Positions 33,501 to 37,907 of a stretch of DNA of 37,907 nt are shown here, piece by piece. The DNA comes from Liolophura sinensis. Taxonomy: Eukaryota > Mollusca > Polyplacophora > Chitonida > Chitonidae. Where the stretch lies: assembly GCF_032854445.1 (NCBI RefSeq), contig NW_027018344.1, forward strand, positions 1 to 37,907, in the 5' to 3' direction. The position numbers and the translations under genes were made by a program. Each line of letters opens with the position of its first letter. Positions within the stretch are counted from its first letter, which is position 1. Under the pieces are notes generated by a model, which saw only the letters and a list, made by a program, of their open reading frames with translations, was not told the DNA's origin and searched no databases.

Positions 33501-34047
33501 GTGCCCTTCGGTAGCCCAGACGACGTCAAATCTTTGGGCCAAGCCATTTAACTCACCCAGCAAATGTCTTACTTCTAAGTCGAAGACAAACTCAATGTCT
33601 TTATCTACATGTAGAAAAACCACACCATTTGTCTATCAAAAAAACACAAAGTACTTGATAAAGTCCGCTGTAAAAAGTACAATTTAACACTGACCCACAT
33701 CAATAAGGTGCCAAAAGATGCGCAATTGGGCCAGGCATCCCCAGCTGTTGAAAAATTGCAAATTTCCTTGGTTTCCATGTAGTAAGAGCCGTTGCTGGGC
33801 ACGTGATCTTGACATCAATGATTATTCATTTGTGGCTACAGCCAAAAGTATTGGTCGGAGAGCAACGCGGTTGGCACCATTCGATTTCTCGTCAAAAAAT
33901 ACGTCGGATTAGTCTCTTACCAACAGCATTGAACAGTTTTTCCACTTTTGGACTTTGCCTGGTCTTTTTGCCAATTGAAATCGGCTACATTAACTATGTA
34001 CAATCGCGACTGGTCATTACTATATTCAACTTTTCATTATAAGTTAT
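33501..34047. repeat. Satellite monomer m61
   Basis: Block C, 547 bp. It has TCTATCAAA, GATAAAGTCC, ACAATTTAAC, s241 C, CCATGTAGT (NcoI-type palindrome lost) and module U. Three 1-bp losses are visible (AAGCCATTT, CATTGAACAG and one in the tail region). Confidence 0.94.
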
Positions 34048-34597
34048 GTGCCCTTCGGTAGCCCAGACGACGTCAAATCTTTGGGCCAAGCCCATTTAAC
34101 TCACCCAGCAGTTGTCTTACTTCTAAGTCGAAGACAAACTCAATGTCTTTATCTACATGTAGAAAAAACCACACCATTTGTATATAAAAAAAACACAAGG
34201 TACTTGATACAGTCCGCTGTAAAAAGTACAATTGAACACTGACCCACATCAATAAGGTGCCAAAAGATGCGCAATTGGGCCAGGCATCTCCAGCTGTTGA
34301 AAAATTGCAAATTTCCTTGGTTTCCATGGAGTAAGAGCCGTTGCTGGGCACGTGATCTTGACATCAATGATTATTCATTTGTGGCTACAGCAAAAGTATT
34401 GGTCGGAGAGCAACGCGGTTTGCACCATTCGATTTCTCGTCAAAAAATACGTCGGATTAGCCTCTTACCAGCAGCATTGGAACAGTTTTTCCACTTTTGG
34501 ATTTTTGCCTGGTATTTTGTCTAATTGAAATCGGCTACATTAACTATGTACAATCGCGACTGGTCATTACTATATTCAACTTTTCATTATAAGTTAT
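34048..34597. repeat. Satellite monomer m62
   Basis: Block C, 550 bp. It has s64 GT, one extra A in GAAAAAACC, one C lost in AGCAAAAGT and module P'. Confidence 0.95.
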
Positions 34598-35145
34598 ATG
34601 CCCTTCGGTAGCCCAGACGACGTCAAATCTTTGGGCCAAGCCCATTTAACTCACCAGCAAATGTCTTACTTCTAAGTCGAAGACGAACTCAATGTCTTGA
34701 TCTACATGTAGAAAAACCACACCATTTGTATATAAAAAAAAACACAAGGTACTTGATACAGTCCGCTGTAAAAAGTACAATTGAACACTGACCCACATCA
34801 ATAGGTGCCAAAAGATGCGCAATTGGGCCAGGCATCTCCAGCTGTTGAAAAATTGCAAATTTCCTTGGTTTCCATGGAGTAAGAGCAGTTGCTGGGCACG
34901 TGATCTTGACATCAATGATTATTCATTGTGGCTACAGCCAAAAGTATTGGTCGGAGAGCAACGCGGTTTGCACCATTCGATTTCTCGTCAAAAAACACGT
35001 CGGATTAGCCTCTTACCAGCAGCATTGGAACAGTTTTTCCACTTTTGGATTTTTGCCTGGTATTTTTTCTAATTGAAATCGGCTACATTAACTATGTACA
35101 ATCGCGACTGGTCATTACTATATTCAACTTTTCATTATAAGCTAT
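34598..35145. repeat. Satellite monomer m63
   Basis: Block C, 548 bp. It starts ATGCCCTTC. It has CACCAGCAAATG, AGACGAACTC, CTTGATCTAC, AATAGGTG, AGAGCAGTTGC, TTCATTGTGG, AAAAAACACG and module P, and ends ATAAGCTAT as m48 does. Three 1-bp losses and one run extension are present. Confidence 0.95.
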
Positions 35146-35693
35146 GTGCCCTTCGGTAGCCCAGACGACGTCAAATCTTTGGCCAAGCCCATTTAACTCA
35201 CCCAGCAAATGTCTTACTTCTAAGTCGAAGACAAACTCAATGTCTTTATCTACATGTAGAAAAACCACACCATTTGTATATAAAAAAAACACAAGGTACT
35301 TGATACAGTCCGCTGTAAAAAGTACAATTGAACACTGACCCACATCAATAAGGTGCCAAAAGATGCGCAATTGGGCCAGGCATCTCCAGCTGTTGAAAAA
35401 TTGCAAATTTCCTTGGTTTCCATGGAGTAAGAGCCGTTGCTGGGCACGTGATCTTGACATCAATGATTATTCATTTGTGGCTACAGCCAAAAGTATTGGT
35501 CGGAGAGCAACGCGGTTTGCACCATTCGATTTCTCGTCAAAAATACGTCGGATTAGCCTATTACCAGCAGCATTGGAACAGTTTTTCCACTTTTGGATTT
35601 TTGCCTGGTATTTTGTCTAATTGAAATCGGCTACATTAACTATGTACAATCGCGACTGGTCATTACTATATTCAACTTTTCATTATAAGTTAT
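35146..35693. repeat. Satellite monomer m64
   Basis: Block C, 548 bp. It has TTGGCCAAG (G lost), s64 AA, one A lost in GTCAAAAATACG, GCCTATTACC and module P'. It is the counterpart of m49. Confidence 0.95.
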
Positions 35694-36243
35694 GTGCCCT
35701 TCGGTAGCCCAGACGACGTCAAATCTTTGGGCAAAGCCCATTTAACTCACCCAGCAAATGTCTTACTTCTAAGTCGAAGACAAACTCAATGTCTTTATCT
35801 ACATGTAGAAAAACCACACCATTTGTATATAAAAAAAACACAAGGTACTTGATACAGTCCGCTGTAAAAAGTACAATTGAACACTGACCCACATCAATAA
35901 GGTGCCAAAAGATGCGCAATTGGGCCAGGCATCTCCAGCTGTTGAAAAATTGCAAATTTCCTTGGTTTCCATGGAGTAAGAGCCGTTGCTGGGCACGTGA
36001 TCTTGACATCAATGATTATTCATTTGTGGCTACAGCCAAAAGTATTGGTCGGAGAGCAACGCGGTTTGCACCATTCGATTTCTCGTCAAAAAACACGTCG
36101 GATTAGCCTCTTACCAGCAGCATTGGAACAGTTTTTCTACTTTTGGATTTTTGCCTGGTCTTTTTGCGAATTGAAATCGGCTACATTAACTATGTACAAT
36201 CGCGACTGGTCATTACTATATTCAACTTTTCATTATAAGTTAT
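35694..36243. repeat. Satellite monomer m65
   Basis: Block C, 550 bp. It has s40 A, s64 AA, AAAAAACACG and module R. It is the counterpart of m50. Confidence 0.95.
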
Positions 36244-36792
36244 GTGCCCTTCGGTAGACCAGACGACGTCAAATCTTTGGGCCAAGCCCATTTAACTCAC
36301 CCAGCAGTTGTCTTACTTCTAAGTCGAAGACAAACTCAATGTCTTTATCTACATGTAGAAAAACCACACCATTGTATATAAAAAAAACACAAGGTACTTG
36401 ATACAGTCCGCTGTAAAAAGTACAATTGAACACTGACCCACATCAATAAGGTGCCAAAAGATGCGCAATTGGGCCAGGCATCTCCAGCTGTTGAAAAATT
36501 GCAAATTTCCTTGGTTTCCATGGAGTAAGAGCCGTTGCTGGGCACGTGATCTTGACATCAATGATTATTCATTTGTGGCTACAGCCAAAAGTATTGGTCG
36601 GAGAGCAACGCGGTTTGCACCATTCGATTTCTCGTTAAAAAATACGTCGGATTAGCCTCTTACCAGCAGCATTGGAACAGTTTTTCTACTTTTGGATTTT
36701 TGCCTGGTCTTTTTGCTAACTGAATTCGGCTACATTAACTATGTACAATCGCGACTGGTCATTACTATATTCAACTTTTCATTATAAGTTAT
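36244..36792. repeat. Satellite monomer m66
   Basis: Block C, 549 bp. It has GTAGACCAG, s64 GT, CCATTGTA (one T lost), CGTTAAAAAA and module V. It is the counterpart of m51. Confidence 0.95.
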
Positions 36793-37341
36793 GTGCCCTT
36801 CGGTAGCCCAGACGACGTCAAATCTTTGGGCCAAGCCCATTTAACTCACCCAGCAAATGTCTTACTTCTAAGTCGAAGACAAACTCAATGTCTTTATCTA
36901 CATGTAGAAAAACCACACCATTTGTATATAAAAAAACACAAGGTACTTGATACAGTCCGCTGTAAAAAGTACAATTGAACACTGACCCACATCAATAAGG
37001 TGCCAAAAGATGCGCAATTGGGCCAGGCATCTCCAGCTGTTGAAAAATTGCAAATTTCCTTGGTTTCCATGGAGTAAGAGCCGTTGCTGGGCACGTGATC
37101 TTGACATCAATGATTATTCATTTGTGGCTACAGCCAAAAGTATTGGTCGGAGAGCAACGCGGTTTGCACCATTCGATTTCTCGTCAAAAAATACGTCGGA
37201 TTAGCCTCTTACCAGCAGCATTGGAACAGTTTTTCCACCTTTAGATTTTTGCCTGGTCTTTTTGCGAATTGAAATCGGCTACATTAACTATGTACAATCG
37301 CGACTGGTCATTACTATATTCAACTTTTCATTATAAGTTAT
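36793..37341. repeat. Satellite monomer m67
   Basis: Block C, 549 bp. It has s64 AA, an A box one base shorter, CACCTTTAG and module R. It is the counterpart of m52. Confidence 0.95.
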
Positions 37342-37893
37342 GTGCCCTTCGGTAGCCCAGACGACGTCAAATCTTTGGCCAAGCCCATTTAACTCACCCA
37401 GCAAATGTCTTACTTCTAAGTCGAAGACAAACTCAATGTCTTTATCTACATGTAGAAAAAACCACACCATTTGTATATAAAAAAAAACCACAAGGTACTT
37501 GATACAGTCCGCTGTAAAAAGTACAATTGAACACTGACCCACATCAATAAGGTGCCAAAAGATGCGCAATTGGGCCAGGCATCTCCAGCTGTTGAAAAAT
37601 TGCAAATTTCCTTGGTTTCCATGGAGTAAGAGCCGTTGCTGGGCACGTGATCTTGACATCAATGATTATTCATTTGTGGCTACAGCCAAAAGTATTGGTC
37701 GGAGAGCAACGCGGTTTGCACCATTCGATTTCTCGTCAAAAAATACGTCGGATTAGCCTATTACCAGCAGCATTGGAACAGTTTTTCTACTTTTGGATTT
37801 TTGCCTGGTCTTTTTGCGAATTGAAATCGGCTACATTAACTATGTACAATCGCGACTGGTCATTACTATATTCAACTTTTCATTATAAGTTAT
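37342..37893. repeat. Satellite monomer m68
   Basis: Block C, 552 bp. It has TTGGCCAAG, s64 AA, GAAAAAACC, AAACCACAAGG with an extra C, GCCTATTACC and module R. It is the counterpart of m53. Confidence 0.95.
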
Positions 37894-37907
37894 GTGCCCT
37901 TCGGTAG
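37894..37907. repeat. Satellite monomer m69, first 14 bp
   Basis: The window ends on GTGCCCTTCGGTAG, the start of another unit, so the array continues to the right. Confidence 0.95.

Larger units (their letters stand above)
35146..37893. repeat. Block C segmental duplication, copy C2 (m64-m68)
   Basis: This is the second copy of m49-m53 and matches it member by member. It carries extra 1-bp losses or gains (TTGGCCAAG in m64 and m68, CCATTGTA in m66, an extra C in m68) that C1 lacks. Confidence 0.85.
1..37907. repeat. Tandem satellite array, 550-bp unit, about 69 copies
   Basis: The whole window is a head-to-tail repeat. Monomers are numbered here from the invariant GTGCCCTTCGGTAG, which recurs at 502, 1051, 1601, 2151 and so on to 37894. 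Offsets below count from that G. Diagnostic sites are: s40 (C or A in TGGGCNAAGCCCA); s64 (GT or AA in CAGCNNTTGTC/CAGCAAATGTC); the A-rich box at 131-146 (TATATAAA, TATATGAA, TATATAAAG or TCTATCAAA); s241 (T or C in GCATCNCCAG); s280 (CCATGG or CCATAG); s305 (CACGTG or CACGCG); and a 15-bp 3' module at 466-480. The module alleles are P (TATTTTTTCTAATTG), P' (TATTTTGTCTAATTG), Q (TCGTTTTGCTAATTG), R (TCTTTTTGCGAATTG), R' (TCTTTTTGGGAATTG), S (TCTTTTTGCTAATTG), U (TCTTTTTGCCAATTG) and V (TCTTTTTGCTAACTG). Nothing but this unit is present. Family membership cannot be decided without a search. Confidence 0.99.
25804..37907. repeat. Satellite block C (m47-m69), U/V/P' modules
   Basis: Modules U, V and P' are confined to this domain, as are the TCTATCAAA box, GGTAGACCAGAC near the monomer start and the CACCTTTAG variant. 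Starter monomers of type U recur at m47, m56 and m61, that is 9 and then 5 monomers apart. The series m49-m53 returns as m64-m68. The array continues past the window end. Confidence 0.85.

Noticed and set aside
1-37907. Many open frames of 60-124 codons on both strands as genes
   Set aside because: They recur every 550 bp in overlapping frames on both strands. They cannot continue across monomers because 550 is not a multiple of 3. They are truncated or fused by 1-bp indels and change residues at each subfamily marker. None resembles a family I know.
1-37907. CRISPR array
   Set aside because: There are no short repeats separated by unique spacers. The whole 550-bp unit repeats, and there are no cas genes.
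1-37907. Transposon, LTR or TIR element, or insertion inside the array
   Set aside because: Monomer length stays within 541-554 bp, so no inserted element or target-site duplication is present. No terminal inverted repeats frame the unit.
1-37907. 5S rRNA or tRNA gene cluster
   Set aside because: A 550-bp tandem unit would suit a 5S cluster, but no 5S core sequence or tRNA cloverleaf is recognisable on either strand.
1-37907. Telomeric or subtelomeric simple repeats
   Set aside because: No run of TTAGGG-like or other short telomere units is seen. Location near a telomere cannot be judged from the window.
1-37907. Prokaryotic, plasmid or viral origin
   Set aside because: There are no coding operons, replication genes or ribosome-binding patterns. 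Sixty-nine homogeneous 550-bp copies fit eukaryotic satellite DNA far better.

Overview
The window is one uninterrupted block of satellite DNA. A unit of about 550 bp is repeated head to tail from the first base to the last, always in the same orientation. I place 68 complete monomers (502-37893, mean length 549.9 bp, range 541-554), a 501-bp partial monomer at the left edge and 14 bp of a further monomer at the right edge. The spacing never departs far from 550 bp, so no transposon, gene or unique sequence longer than about 10 bp can be hidden between copies. One monomer counted by hand (2151-2700) is 40% G+C. A homogeneous array of this size and unit length points to a eukaryotic genome (centromeric, pericentromeric, subtelomeric or other heterochromatin). 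The sequence alone does not identify the clade. The array runs off both ends, so the window is probably an internal piece or a contig made only of satellite.

Monomers differ at a few dozen diagnostic positions, and these divide the array into three domains. Block A (1-5441, m0-m9) has a four-monomer higher-order period of about 2.2 kb. Block B (5442-25803, m10-m46) contains near-identical multi-monomer segments: m13-m18 = m24-m29 (11 monomers apart), and m25-m29 = m40-m44 (exactly 8250 bp, 15 monomers apart). It also holds two tandem duplications of dimers. Block C (25804-37907, m47-m69) has its own variants and repeats a segment 8 and 15 monomers apart. A 15-bp stretch near the monomer's 3' end (offsets 466-480) has alleles nearly private to each block. 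Several monomers are hybrids joining the 5' part of one type to the 3' part of another, as expected from unequal crossing-over in register. The A/B and B/C borders carry a 9-bp deletion and a 2-bp insertion.

I find no credible protein-coding gene, structural RNA, mobile element, CRISPR array or bacterial or viral feature. Short open frames of 60-125 codons occur in every monomer on both strands. They overlap each other, shift frame from one monomer to the next (550 is not a multiple of 3), and are altered freely by the subfamily variants. I therefore read them as incidental. The points of interest are the higher-order architecture, the contrast between invariant and hypervariable stretches inside the unit, and a likely assembly-quality signal (clusters of 1-bp indels toward both ends). 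I see no new gene-based system here.
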